From NCBI RefSeq assembly GCF_000304315.1, contig NC_018485.1:2574501-2638500 (forward strand): 64,000 nucleotides of DNA, written 5' to 3'. Both the position numbers and the translations under genes were made by a program. Numbering within the stretch: position 1 is the stretch's first letter; each line of letters starts with the position of its first letter. This document shows, in pieces, positions 49,291-59,266 of this stretch. This stretch comes from Methylocystis sp. SC2. Its GTDB lineage: Bacteria; Pseudomonadota; Alphaproteobacteria; Rhizobiales; Beijerinckiaceae. The notes beneath the pieces were generated by a model. That model made no database searches and was not told the DNA's origin. It saw nothing but the letters and a program-made list of their open reading frames with translations.

Positions 49291-49867
49291 CCTTCAAGCG
49301 TAGCAGAGAGGAGGGGTGAACGGTCGCCAGGAATTGCGCGCCGTCGTCAAGGTCAATGATGTCGCCGCGCAGACGCGACACCGCCTCGGATCGGCCGAGC
49401 GCGCCGCGGATCGCGGTCGCGCCGAGCGCCACGATCAGTCCGGGGCGAAGCAAAGCGCGTTCGCGATCGAGCCACCAGCGACAGGCGTCGATCTCGCCGG
49501 CGTCGGGCTTTTTATGCAGGCGGCGCTTGCCGCGCGGCTCGAATTTGAAATGTTTGACGGCATTGGTGACGAAACATTTGTCGCGGGCGACGCCGGCGCG
49601 CTGCAGCGCGACGTCGAGGAGCTTGCCGGAAGGCCCGACGAAGGGACGTCCCGACAAATCTTCCTGATCCCCCGGCTGTTCGCCGATCAGCAGCACGCGC
49701 GCATGCGGCGGTCCTTCGCCGGGCACGACCCGCGTGGCGTTCTTATAGAGGGGACAGCGGGTGCAGCCGGCTTCCTGCTCAGCGAGCGCCGAAAGCGAAG
49801 GGGCTTCGGCGAACAGGCCGACCGCGGGCGCAGGCTTCGCCCGGAGAACGAATTCGGATTTCTCCAC
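49199..49867 (-). CDS. UdgX-type uracil-DNA binding protein / glycosylase
   Basis: 222 residues; GTG start at 49867 after GGAGGAAGGGACAG. Family 4-like iron-sulfur UDG: CTRCPL (two of the cluster Cys), motif A GEQPGDQEDLSGRPFVGPSG, VTNAVKHFKFEP, and motif B HPSSLLR. The loop RGKRRLHKKP is the UdgX signature (KRRIH in Mycobacterium), in which the His (here residue 118) becomes covalently bound to the abasic site. UdgX thus forms an irreversible DNA adduct at uracil. Leu replaces Ile in the motif. It overlaps the downstream hydrolase gene by about 90 bases. Confidence 0.9.
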   Translation of the reverse strand: MEKSEFVLRAKPAPAVGLFAEAPSLSALAEQEAGCTRCPLYKNATRVVPGEGPPHARVLLIGEQPGDQEDLSGRPFVGPSGKLLDVALQRAGVARDKCFVTNAVKHFKFEPRGKRRLHKKPDAGEIDACRWWLDRERALLRPGLIVALGATAIRGALGRSEAVSRLRGDIIDLDDGAQFLATVHPSSLLRLKDESDKRQAWRGFLADLRKIASWIEKDARAR

Positions 49868-50002
49868 CTGTCCCTTCCTCCGCGTCGAGCGACGCCAAGA
49901 AGGTCGATATAGGCGGCGCGGCTGCGCGGAGAAGCAGATTTCGGAAAAAGGCGCCGCGGCGCTGGGACGCGTCTCGGGAGATTGAGTCCCGAGACGCCCC
50001 GA

Positions 50003-51760
50003 TCACAGCGTCTTCAGATATTCGAGCAGGGCGCGCTTGTCCTCCGCGCTCAGCGCCGTTCCATAGTCGTGGCCGCAATGGCTGACGCCTGAGCCTCTGT
50101 TGCAATCCGTTTTCATCAGGAAGGTCGACTTCGGCTGTTCGGCGGCCAGGCCGACAGCGGAAATGTCATAGGCCGGACCGACCTTGAAATCGGCGACGCG
50201 GTCCTGCGGGGGCTTCAAGAGTTCGGCGAGCGACGGCGCCGAGGCGTTGTGCAGATAGGGGGCCGCCGCCCAAACGCCTTCCAGGACGCGGGCTTCATAC
50301 TTGATCTTGCCGTCGGTTTCCGGCGCGCGCCGGCAAGCCCAGCGTCCGGCGCCGGGCGTGCCCGGAATCTTGTAGACGCCCTTCAGTTCTTCAACCAGGG
50401 GCCGCAGAAGCGCGAGCGCCACGTCGGCCCTTTGACGCTCGACCGAATTCACCGTGACCGGAATGAAATGTTGCAGGATCGCGCCGCGCACCGCGGTCGC
50501 CAACACAGAGACCGGCGCGTCTTTCCTGTCGAGCGGCTGGGAAACGAAGGGAATGAAGGCGCCGGTCAGCGCGCCGGTGTCGACCTTCCAGTCCGGCGCG
50601 AAATATTGATATTCGCGCGCGTCGGTGCCGACGTCCTGAACGGGCGTGCACCAGGTGTCCGGATTGAGCAGACGCGGCTGCCCTCGATCGATTCCATGGC
50701 AATCGGCGCATCCGCCCTCTTCATAGGGACGCTCGTAGATGAGCTTGCCCTGAGCGGCGAGCATCGTGTCCACGGGCCACGGCCATTTCGGCGGACCGAT
50801 CCGCTCGACGAGCCGCTCCAATTGGATCAGCCCTTTGAAGTCGACCGAATTGGCCTTGACGTAGTTGAAACCCAGGAGATGCGTGGCGTCTTTCTCCGGG
50901 AAGAATTCGCCGAAGACGCCATAGACCTGTCCGACGTTTCTGGCCATGGCCAGAATGCGGTCGCCATTGTCGGCGAAGCCCGGCCATTGCGTATGGTCCT
51001 GCCGCGGCGCGTTCCACAGGAAGGGCGGGCGCACCGGCGCGTCCGCCTTCCGCATATTTCCCAAGATGAGATGCGTCGGGCCGGGTCCGATATCGAGGCC
51101 GGTCACCCGGTTGAGGATCATGCCCACGGCGTCGATGCGGCCGGCGCCCCATGGCTTGTCTTTGGGCAGGCCGGCCTCGGTGATGGCGTGGTGGCGCGCA
51201 TACCAGAGATCGACTTCGCCGCGCAGCTTGGTCTCTTTTTGCGGATCATAGCCGCCGCCGAGAACCGCCTTGGCGAATTCCGAAAACGCAGCCTGGCTCG
51301 CGACAACCTGGCCTACCGCCGCGTCGAGATCGGCCCAGAGCGCGCCCATGTCGGCGAGCGCCGGGCCGCCGTCGATGCGATAGGCCTTGCCCTCGACCTC
51401 GATCTGCCGCGTATGGCACGCGGCGCAGCTGGGTCCCAAGACGCCGTCGGCGACCACGAAGCCGACCGGCAGCCCCGGCGTCGGGCTCGCGGGATTGGCC
51501 AGATAGCCGTAGCGGGCGAGTCCATCCGCAAGGAAGGGCTGGCCGTCAGCCTGCTTGAGCGCTTTGATCCAGTCCCAGGGGATGAGGCGGGAGCCTTGGC
51601 TCGTGCCGTAAAAGTCGTTCCAGGCCTTTTCGTCCCAAGGACCGGCGCCGGGAATGGAGGAGGGCTGTTCGACCCGTTCCACGGCCAGCGAAGCCGGCGC
51701 GCTTGCGAACAGAACGGCGACAGCAAGCGCAGCGAAGCGGAATGTGTTTTTGATGCTCAT
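50003..51760 (-). CDS. Di-heme cytochrome c, RoxA-like
   Basis: 585 residues. Signal peptide FAALAVAVLFASAPASLAVE. Two heme-c motifs, CAACH (about residue 113) and CADCH (about 345). Blocks such as IPWDWIKALKQADGQPFLAD, PVGFVVADGVLGPSCAAC, WNAPRQDHTQWPGFADNGDR, YEEGGCADCHGIDRGQPRLL and WAAAPYLHNASAPSLAELL match proteins annotated as di-heme cytochrome c peroxidases related to rubber oxygenase RoxA. It is periplasmic or secreted. A substrate cannot be inferred. It sits apart from the MauG-like gene at 31 kb. Confidence 0.85.
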   Translation of the reverse strand: MSIKNTFRFAALAVAVLFASAPASLAVERVEQPSSIPGAGPWDEKAWNDFYGTSQGSRLIPWDWIKALKQADGQPFLADGLARYGYLANPASPTPGLPVGFVVADGVLGPSCAACHTRQIEVEGKAYRIDGGPALADMGALWADLDAAVGQVVASQAAFSEFAKAVLGGGYDPQKETKLRGEVDLWYARHHAITEAGLPKDKPWGAGRIDAVGMILNRVTGLDIGPGPTHLILGNMRKADAPVRPPFLWNAPRQDHTQWPGFADNGDRILAMARNVGQVYGVFGEFFPEKDATHLLGFNYVKANSVDFKGLIQLERLVERIGPPKWPWPVDTMLAAQGKLIYERPYEEGGCADCHGIDRGQPRLLNPDTWCTPVQDVGTDAREYQYFAPDWKVDTGALTGAFIPFVSQPLDRKDAPVSVLATAVRGAILQHFIPVTVNSVERQRADVALALLRPLVEELKGVYKIPGTPGAGRWACRRAPETDGKIKYEARVLEGVWAAAPYLHNASAPSLAELLKPPQDRVADFKVGPAYDISAVGLAAEQPKSTFLMKTDCNRGSGVSHCGHDYGTALSAEDKRALLEYLKTL

Positions 51761-51892
51761 CTTGCAATCTTCTCAATTAACGGCTGTTACAAAATCGCGG
51801 CGACGCCGATACAAAAACGCCTGGGAACAGCGCATTGCGTCAGGGTCGGCGATCGCCAGTAGCGTGTCAATACTCCGAACTGATGACGCGCG

Positions 51893-52438
51893 TTAGAGTT
51901 TCGCCATGAAATTGGCGAAGGCGAGGGAGCCTTCCGGCCAGGGCCCATGGCCGCTGTCGGCATTGATGTGGCCGCTCGCGCCGGCGTCGATGAAGGCGGC
52001 GCCGATATCGCGCGCGAGATGCCGCGCGAACAAGAGATCGGCGTATGGATCGTCGCTGCTGCCGACCACAACCGCCGGGAAGGGCAGGCGGGCGCGGGGC
52101 GCCGGCGCAAATTCGGGGTCGATCGGCAGTTCCAGCATCACGCTGTCGGAGGGCGGCGCAACGAGAAAGGCGCCGGCGACTTTTTCCGCGATGCGCGGCG
52201 CCGCATGCAACGTCGTGATCACGCCGAGCGAATGGGCGATGACGACGACGGGACGCTCGGAGACGGCGATGTCGCGGGTCAGCGTGTCCACCCATTCCGC
52301 GCGCGACAATGCGCTCCAGTCGCGCTGCGTCACGCCCCGCGCGGTGGAGAGCTTCTTCTTCCAGCGGCTGTACCAGTGATCCTCCGTGCCGCCGGTGAGG
52401 CCGGGATGGATCACAATGTCGGCGTCGGCTGCGCGCAT
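51893..52438 (-). CDS. RBBP9/YdeN-family serine hydrolase
   Basis: 181 residues. IVIHPGLTGGTEDHWYSRWK, nucleophile elbow VVIAHSLGVITTLHA, acid region VVGSSDDPYADLLFARHLA and His in SGHINADSGHGPWPEG are the RBBP9 pattern. The start overlaps the stop of the lysyl-tRNA synthetase gene by four bases, so they are co-transcribed. Substrate unknown. Confidence 0.93.
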   Translation of the reverse strand: MRAADADIVIHPGLTGGTEDHWYSRWKKKLSTARGVTQRDWSALSRAEWVDTLTRDIAVSERPVVVIAHSLGVITTLHAAPRIAEKVAGAFLVAPPSDSVMLELPIDPEFAPAPRARLPFPAVVVGSSDDPYADLLFARHLARDIGAAFIDAGASGHINADSGHGPWPEGSLAFANFMAKL

Positions 52439-54120
52439 CAGGCCGTTTCGCGCGCGAAGGCGCCGTTGAGCGCATCCTCGATCAGCTTGCGCGTCTCGGC
52501 GACGCCGTAAAGCGCAATGAAGGAGCCAAAGCGCGGCCCCTTCTTCTCGCCGAGCAGCACTTCGTACAGCATGTTGAAGAAGTCGTTGGAGACGCCGGGG
52601 CGCTCCGGCGTCGCGCCCTTGGCGGCAAAATCCTGGTAGCGCGGCACGGCGCGGGCGACGTCATAGAGCGCCGTCTGAATCGCTTCGGCGCTTGCGTGCT
52701 CCATGCCGGAGAGCGTCTCGTCGATCTTTTGCAGCACCGCGCGCTCGACCTCGTCCGCCGCGCGATAGGTTTTCGCCGGCTTCACGAAATCGCGGAAATA
52801 GGCGACGGCGTAGCCGACGAGCCTGTCGAGCCGCGGATGATTTTCCGGCGTCGCGGACGGCGCATAGCGGCGCAGAAAGCCCCAGAGCAGGGCGGGGTCT
52901 TCGGCGTTGGCGACGGCGGCGAGATTGAGCAGCATGGAGAAGGAGACGCTGGTTCCCTTCGCCTCGCCCGTGTGTACGAGTGTTTCCGCCTCCGGCGGAT
53001 CGCCCGCATGGATATGCCAGACCGGATTGCCGAGACGGTTCTTCCAATCCTGGCGCGGATAGGCGTCGAGGAAATTCAGATAATCATCGACCGCGCGCGG
53101 GATCACGTCGAAATAGAGCCGCTTCGCCGCCGTGGGCTTCTGGAACATGAATTGCGCCAGGCTCTCGGGGCTGGCGTAGGTCAGCCATTCCTCGATCGTC
53201 AGGCCATTGCCCTTCGACTTCGATATTTTCTGGCCCTTTTCGTCGAGGAAGAGTTCGTAGTTGAATCCTTCCGGCGCCCGCCCGCCGAGCGCGCGCACGA
53301 TGGCGCCCGAGAGCTTCACCGAGTCGATGAGGTCCTTGCCGGCCATTTCATAATCGACGTCGAGCGCATACCAGCGCATCGCCCAGTCGGGCTTCCATTG
53401 CAGCTTGCACTGGCCGCCGGTGACGGGCGTGACGAATTTTTCGCCCGTATCGGGATCGGTCCAGGAGATCGTTCCGGCTTCCGCGTCGTATGAATCGAGC
53501 GGAACCTGCATGACGATGCCGGTCTTTGGATGTACGGGTAAAAACGGCGAATAGGTCGCCGCGCGCTCCTCGCGAAAGCTCGGCAGCATGATCTTCATCA
53601 CCGCGTCGTAGCGCGCCAGCATGTGCTTTAGCGCCGCGTCGAAACGGCCGCTTTTGTAATATTCCGTCGACGACGCGAATTCATATTCGAAGCCGAAGGC
53701 GTCGAGAAAGGCGCGCAGCCGCGCATTATTATGCGCCCCGAAACTGTCATGCGTGCCGAAAGGGTCCGGCACCTGCGTCAAGGGCTTGCCGAGATGGGCA
53801 GCGACGAGTTCTTTATTCGGGATGTTGTCGGGGACCTTGCGCAGCCCGTCCAAGTCATCGGAGAAGGCGAGGAGGCGCGTGGCGATCCTGCCCTCGGTCA
53901 TGACTTCGAACGCGCGGCGCACCATGCTGGTGCGCGCGACCTCGCCGAAGGTGCCGATATGCGGCAGTCCCGAAGGGCCATAGCCGGTCTCGAACAGCAC
54001 GCTCTTCTGACCGCTCGCCTCGACCCGTTTGACGAGCTTTCGCGCCTCTTCGAACGGCCAGGCGGGCGAGACGCGCGCGGCTTCGACGAGTTCGGGCGAC
54101 AATAGGAGCGATGCGGACAT
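52438..54120 (-). CDS. lysK: Lysine--tRNA ligase, class I
   Basis: 560 residues from the ATG at 54120 (a longer frame starts at 54138). Class I signatures are present: HIGH-like [14 protein letters not shown] and KMSKS-like [11 protein letters not shown], with [17 protein letters not shown] and [20 protein letters not shown]. It charges tRNA-Lys. Class I LysRS is common in Hyphomicrobiales but rare among other bacteria, where class II is the rule. Confidence 0.96.
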   Translation of the reverse strand: MSASLLLSPELVEAARVSPAWPFEEARKLVKRVEASGQKSVLFETGYGPSGLPHIGTFGEVARTSMVRRAFEVMTEGRIATRLLAFSDDLDGLRKVPDNIPNKELVAAHLGKPLTQVPDPFGTHDSFGAHNNARLRAFLDAFGFEYEFASSTEYYKSGRFDAALKHMLARYDAVMKIMLPSFREERAATYSPFLPVHPKTGIVMQVPLDSYDAEAGTISWTDPDTGEKFVTPVTGGQCKLQWKPDWAMRWYALDVDYEMAGKDLIDSVKLSGAIVRALGGRAPEGFNYELFLDEKGQKISKSKGNGLTIEEWLTYASPESLAQFMFQKPTAAKRLYFDVIPRAVDDYLNFLDAYPRQDWKNRLGNPVWHIHAGDPPEAETLVHTGEAKGTSVSFSMLLNLAAVANAEDPALLWGFLRRYAPSATPENHPRLDRLVGYAVAYFRDFVKPAKTYRAADEVERAVLQKIDETLSGMEHASAEAIQTALYDVARAVPRYQDFAAKGATPERPGVSNDFFNMLYEVLLGEKKGPRFGSFIALYGVAETRKLIEDALNGAFARETA

Positions 54121-54333
54121 GGGATGCGAACTGGCCAATCTGTAGCGGGAAGCGCGGCACAGTAGGGAGCGCGGGAGGGAGCGTCAACGAAGAAGCCGGC
54201 TGCGCAGCGGGTCGATTTGAATGCCGCGAAGCGCCAAGAACAGAACTGCAACGGAGTTGAAAACTATAAGCATAGGTAGGGTCATAACGCGATCGTCCGA
54301 CGCGCCCACCAAAATTTTGCTTCGATTTGGAAA

Positions 54334-56424
54334 TCAAAATACAAATAATAACACTGCTAATAACACGCAAAATGCGAGCCACGACGATACAACGCCTAGG
54401 CCCACCAAACTCTGAATAATACCCACTATCCAAAAACCGATTGCTATTATAAATCCGGTTGCCGCTATGATTAGTAAAACGCTGAATTTGGATAGCCAAA
54501 TAATCCAATTGGACTGTCGTGAAGCAAGTTGATTAGAATCGACATTCGAGTGACCCGACACCAAAAATTTAGCAAGAGAGGAGAAATTTGTAGGAGATAA
54601 CGCGGCCCCGTGTCCTCCAGAGAAGAATTTATTTTCGAACTCGTGAGCCGCGTTATTGGTAAAACCATGAAACCCACTGGTTCCGATTTCCCCAAACGTT
54701 CCCATCGTTACCGCGAGATTTTCACTGAAAAATTCGAAGAAGCTCCCAAAAACGCCAACCACCCAATCATCCGAAGCAACGTCGTTACGGATAGCTTTAA
54801 CTCGACCCTCCGCGACATAAGCATCCCAAGGGAATTTCCGAGGCATTATGGAGCCCAATAGCGCAATATTCTTTATCTTGACAGTTGCATAATTTTCCAA
54901 TGCACTGGACAAAATGTAAGAGCCATTGCTGTGCCCAACGAAGCTGATTTCCCGTCCTGGATTCGAAACAATCGACTCCGTATACCAGTCCATGAAGAGA
55001 AGGACGTTCCGACGCCTTGATCCAAGAAATAAGAACCTGAGAATGGGGAAATAACCATAACCACTTGTGATAATTTTTGTATTATCGTTCAATCTTTTTA
55101 TTTCGTTTTTTAGCTCTGCAGTCCAATGTCCAAAATCTCGAATCCCGTGCAAGATAAAAACAACGTCTCCCGCTTGTTTTAAATCATCACTGAGATACGC
55201 CTTTTGAATTTTTATTGGTAACGTCTCAATATTACGAGTATCGCTTTGAAATTCATTTTGCAACATTGCTATTGGCTGTGATAGGGCTTTCAAGAATTTC
55301 GAAGTTCGGATTTGACCTATTTCACCTTCATGAAATTTAACGATGCTGGCATGTCCGCTAGAAGGGACCGGGATAAATATGAACTTGGAAGAAGCCAAAA
55401 TATCTTGGTGATCATCTTGACTCACCATGTCATCGGTGTCGCCTAAAAGTAAGATAACCGGCGCGACAGCATCGGGCTGCGCTACACACATTCTCGTCCA
55501 TTGCAGGCGTAAATTCGATACAAATCCCGTCCCCCTTTTTAGACTTCGAACAAGACGAGCCGATCCAGTGGCTTGCCCCGCACCCATAATAAACGAATAA
55601 AATATGAAATTTATCCAGGTCATATGTTTGGGTTTGGGAGAGAGACTCCATCCTCTGTTCATTGGCGCTAGAAGGATTAAGCGTTCCACCCTTGTTGTCC
55701 AAGGCCGCTGCTTTGTGGTTCTCATGTAAACTGGGTGATCCTCGGTCGCTCCAAGGCCGTACATGTATGCCTTTCGTATAATTAGCGCGCCAATACTGTG
55801 GCCTACCAATATAATCTTTTTATACTCTCTACCGCGTTTCTGCCTCTCTTCAAATTTGCTTTGGAGTAATTCGTCCAATCTGCTCGCAAGAAGGAATGCG
55901 TCCGCGTTGGAAAAAATAGCAGCATCATAAAATGGAACGAGCAGATCAGCATCTGGCAAAGCTTTCGAAACAGATTCCATGAGGGAGCCTAGGCTGTCAT
56001 TCCAAGCAAAAGCGTCATCGCCAGCTTCTTCAGAAGCGGGATTAGTTGAAAGCGCTAAGATAAATGATCCGACTAGGCAAAAAAACATTACAAGCAAAAC
56101 GCTTAGGCCACGAATTATGAGACTCACAATCGATTTTATCGAATCAATAACTGAAGAAAAATTTAATGACCAAGAATTAGTCCATAATATATATGAGAAG
56201 TACAAGCAAAACAAAATAAACAGCGCAAACAAAATGTATAATATCGAATTGCTAGATTTTTCAGAAGTTTCGCTAATATTTAAATCTTCTCCGGTAATTA
56301 CTTTGGCGATAGCGCTCACATGTTTCTTTGTAAATGGCCCCCAGCCATGTAAAAATACGATCAATTCTTCTGACAAGCCGCTTGGATAAAATAAGGTGTG
56401 CTCAAAAATACTTGTGCTTGACAT
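54334..56424 (-). CDS. Membrane protein with two alpha/beta-hydrolase domains
   Basis: 696 residues. Domain 1: oxyanion strand IVFLHGWGP (about 22-30), a two-helix membrane insert (about 62-82 and 100-127), nucleophile elbow ILVGHSIGALI (about 208), then LLLGDTDDMV (acid) and SSGHASIVKFH (His). Domain 2: VVFILHGIRDFGHW (about 420), nucleophile elbow SFVGHSNGSYIL (about 496), and later GGHGAAL. Two membrane helices close the protein (about 640-690). The gene is strongly AT-rich and codon use differs from neighbours, so it was probably acquired. Two lipase-like domains in one membrane protein is unusual. It could be a phospholipase effector, a lipid-modifying enzyme or a defence protein. No partner gene is seen. 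Confidence 0.8.
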   Translation of the reverse strand: MSSTSIFEHTLFYPSGLSEELIVFLHGWGPFTKKHVSAIAKVITGEDLNISETSEKSSNSILYILFALFILFCLYFSYILWTNSWSLNFSSVIDSIKSIVSLIIRGLSVLLVMFFCLVGSFILALSTNPASEEAGDDAFAWNDSLGSLMESVSKALPDADLLVPFYDAAIFSNADAFLLASRLDELLQSKFEERQKRGREYKKIILVGHSIGALIIRKAYMYGLGATEDHPVYMRTTKQRPWTTRVERLILLAPMNRGWSLSPKPKHMTWINFIFYSFIMGAGQATGSARLVRSLKRGTGFVSNLRLQWTRMCVAQPDAVAPVILLLGDTDDMVSQDDHQDILASSKFIFIPVPSSGHASIVKFHEGEIGQIRTSKFLKALSQPIAMLQNEFQSDTRNIETLPIKIQKAYLSDDLKQAGDVVFILHGIRDFGHWTAELKNEIKRLNDNTKIITSGYGYFPILRFLFLGSRRRNVLLFMDWYTESIVSNPGREISFVGHSNGSYILSSALENYATVKIKNIALLGSIMPRKFPWDAYVAEGRVKAIRNDVASDDWVVGVFGSFFEFFSENLAVTMGTFGEIGTSGFHGFTNNAAHEFENKFFSGGHGAALSPTNFSSLAKFLVSGHSNVDSNQLASRQSNWIIWLSKFSVLLIIAATGFIIAIGFWIVGIIQSLVGLGVVSSWLAFCVLLAVLLFVF

Positions 56425-56870
56425 GGTATTGTTCCTTCGCCCGGATTGCCCCGGTGTTCACTTGAGTTTTCGTGGTGCGAAAAGGTGAGCCCAGGCTAGT
56501 CTTTTAAGCGCAAATCTGCATCCATTTTGGTGTCGTAGCAAGCTAGCGCAATTCGGCTGCGATTCGCTGGATCGCCTCCAGTTCCGCTTAACCGTCAAGT
56601 CATTGACATCCGACGATGGTCAAGAAAGGCGCGGACAAGGGCAAAAGCTCAACGACCGCTCAGTCACAACCTGAAATTCAAGCAAACTTAAAATTCGAAC
56701 TGACCCGCCGCCGCCGGCTGAGGTCGGCATGCCGGCCCAAATACACGACCGCCTGGGCCATTTCGGACAAGGAAAGCTCGCGACTGTTGCGCGCCGTCAA
56801 TAGACAAGCGCGGCGGCGTAAGCTCGAATGCGTATTTGATTCACCATCCGGCGCGCGGGGCCGAAGCGAG
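56425..56870. other. Intergenic region between divergent genes
   Basis: About 450 bases between the tandem-hydrolase gene (leftward) and the porin gene (rightward). Base composition shifts from AT-rich to GC-rich around 56700, which marks the edge of the acquired segment. An open frame continues upstream from the porin start but is Arg-rich and not credible as protein. No clear promoter. Confidence 0.5.
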
Positions 56871-58226
56871 ATGTGGCGACGGAGACGAACGAGCAGGCCG
56901 CCCGCCCCAAACAGACGACCGAGCTGGCGCAGCTTGCTCGCCGCAGCCGGCGCCAGCCTCGCAGCCCTTGTCGGGACGATGGGCGCCCCCGCCCGCGCCG
57001 AAGACAACGCCGTCTCTCTCGCCAAGCAGAAGTCGCTCACCGACACGCCGGGCGGCCCCAAGGATCAGCTGCGCAAGTTCGGGATCGACGTCGACGTCTG
57101 GATCACCCAGTTCTACCAGGGCATCACCGCCGGCGCGATCGATCGGACGGCGCGCTACGGCGGCAAGATGGACATGTTTCTGCGCGTCGACGGCGAGAAG
57201 CTCGGCTTCTGGAAAGGGCTCAAATTCAACGCGCAATATGAGCATTACTTCGGCCGCAATTTGAACCGGCAGGATCTGGCGCTGCTGCCGGTCAATGTCG
57301 CCCAGGCGTTTATCGAGATCGACGGCTATCACTCGGCCTTGTCGATGACGCTGACGCAGGAGCTCAGCGAAGACCTTTCGGTGACGATCGGCAAGTTCAA
57401 CATGCTGACCCTCGCCGCGCAGACCCCGCTGGTCGGCGGCGGCGGCATCGACACCTTCATGAACCGGGCCTTCGCGCTGCCCTCGACCGGCATCGGCGTC
57501 AGTTCGCCGGAGAGCGTCGCCGACCGGCTGATTATCGCGCCGCCCTATCTCCTCGGCGGCGTCGCCGCGCTCAAGACCAAATATTTCGACCTCAGGGTCA
57601 TGGTCGCCGATCCGCGCAACGCTCAGCAGGCGCGGGTCATCACGCGGCCCTTCGAGCGCGGCGTCGGCGCCGGTCTGATGGCGAGCGTCCCCATCGAGAT
57701 CGGCGGCCTCAACGGATACCACACGCTGCGCGTCGCCTACAGCAATGCGCGCGGCTTCGACCTCGACGACATCGGCGAAACCCGACAGTCGATCGCGCGC
57801 CTTCGCGGCTTGACGAAAAAGGGCTTCTGGTTCGTCTCCTACGCCGTCCAGCAGTATCTGATGCAGAGCGAAACGGACCCTAAACTCGGTTGGGGCCTGT
57901 TCACGCTTGCGACTCTGTCGGACGGCAATCCCAATCCGGTCAGATGGAGCATGATCGTCGGTCTCGCCGGCTACAATCTCATGGCCGGTCGTGAGGACGA
58001 TCGCTGGGGCGTCGGCTTCTATCATTACGGGCTGACCCAGCCGCTCCTTTCCGGACTGGCGGCGCGGCGAATCAATCGTCGCAGCGAAGGCGGCGTCGAG
58101 GCCTTCTATAATTTCGCGGTGACCCGATGGCTGCGGCTCTCGGGCGACGTCCAGATCATCGATCCGTGGAATCCGCTGCGGGCGCGGGCGAGCTATCTCG
58201 GCCTGCGTCTGCAGACGATATTCTAG
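56871..58226 (+). CDS. OprB-family carbohydrate-selective porin
   Basis: 451 residues from the ATG at 56871 (GAAGCGAG upstream), selected because an Arg-rich leader and signal peptide (LLAAAGASLAALVGTMGAPA, cleavage near RAE) begin there. The mature part fits OprB: DVWITQFYQGITAGAIDRTA, GGKMDMFLRVDGEKLGFWKG, FNAQYEHYFGRN, then MTLTQELSEDLSVTIGKFNM, and a C-terminus ending in Phe (LGLRLQTIF), as in outer-membrane barrels. It mediates uptake of small sugars or related solutes. Confidence 0.88.
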   Translation: MWRRRRTSRPPAPNRRPSWRSLLAAAGASLAALVGTMGAPARAEDNAVSLAKQKSLTDTPGGPKDQLRKFGIDVDVWITQFYQGITAGAIDRTARYGGKMDMFLRVDGEKLGFWKGLKFNAQYEHYFGRNLNRQDLALLPVNVAQAFIEIDGYHSALSMTLTQELSEDLSVTIGKFNMLTLAAQTPLVGGGGIDTFMNRAFALPSTGIGVSSPESVADRLIIAPPYLLGGVAALKTKYFDLRVMVADPRNAQQARVITRPFERGVGAGLMASVPIEIGGLNGYHTLRVAYSNARGFDLDDIGETRQSIARLRGLTKKGFWFVSYAVQQYLMQSETDPKLGWGLFTLATLSDGNPNPVRWSMIVGLAGYNLMAGREDDRWGVGFYHYGLTQPLLSGLAARRINRRSEGGVEAFYNFAVTRWLRLSGDVQIIDPWNPLRARASYLGLRLQTIF

Positions 58227-59266
58227 GGGACAGATTTGACGATTGAGTCCTTGGGATTTCCCGTCGTCGACGTGCATGCGCATCTGCGCGACGCGCAGGG
58301 CGATCGCCAAAGCCTGTCTTCGGCCGATCGGCGCCCCGCTCCCCGCGCATGACGATAAAAGGATCGGAACGACCATGTCGTTCACGCCGCTCACGCGCGC
58401 TTCACCTTTCACTTGGGGCACGACCACCGGCGTCGTGCAGTGAAACGATAATAGTCCAGAGGACAGAACAGATCAGAAATAGTATTCAATCACCGAGACT
58501 TATCCTGAAAAAGCGAAATAACTAGACCGTCGCGCCAGAGTCGGCTACAATGACTGTGGATAATGATCCGGGTAGGGAATCGGCTCTTGAAGTCTGACGC
58601 GGCGGATCGATACGGAGCCGTCTTTTCTTTCGTGGCGGAGTTCGGCGCACGCTCGCATCGAGTGGCGAAAAGCAGCAGGGCCAGGGACGCGAAGAAATAG
58701 ATGCGACCGCATTGCCTCCGCCTCGGCGGCGCCACCGCAGACTCCAAACGCTCGAATGGCGCGGCGATCGCTCCCGAAAGGTCAGGCGGGGCGTTGGGCT
58801 TTCCGCAACCAAATCCGCACGGCGAATATTGCGGGCGTCTCGTCAAGCCGGTTCTTGCGCCAGAGCGACAAAAGCTCCGATCGCAGCGCGACATTGATGA
58901 CGATGCGCATGATGCGGCTCGGCGACCGGTCACGGCGACCAGCCGAGACGACGGACCTCAGCTTGGTATTTTTCTTTGGGGCGCCGCAATGATCATCTTC
59001 TGGATGGCGCTTGCGTTTTGGTTTTTTCTTGAGCGTGGCCCCAAGGCGTGAGCGGCGCCGAGTTTGGCGCGCCGCTGCGCCTGATCCCTTTCCATTAAAG
59101 CGGCGCCGCAGGCCTTGAACCTCGCGCGCCCAGAGCAGACGCGATACGCTGGCTGTGCGGCGGGATGGATCGACGCTCAACGAGATTGGGCGTTCGCCAC
59201 CGAGGCCGGCGCGGGCCAAGCCCGGCCGCCGCTCATCTCACCAGCGCAAGGGTGGAGAAGATACGA
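58227..59266. other. Region with no clear gene
   Basis: About 1 kb with no product I can support. A 38-codon frame from the TTG at 58237 starts MTIESLGFPVVDVHAHLRDA, which could be the first residues of an amidohydrolase cut off by a frameshift. A 22-codon frame at 58375-58443 (MSFTPLTRASPFTWGTTTGV plus two) has AAGGA upstream and might be a small peptide. An 116-codon frame at 58701-59051 ends in a membrane-tail-like MIIFWMALAFWFFLERG and is the best candidate for a small gene here. Confidence 0.4.

Noticed and set aside
56616..56870. N-terminal extension of the porin
   Set aside because: It is Arg-rich, has no signal peptide of its own, and a proper leader begins at 56871.
58375..58443. 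PqqA or methanobactin precursor
   Set aside because: The 22-residue product has no Glu-x3-Tyr (PqqA) and no Cys (methanobactin).
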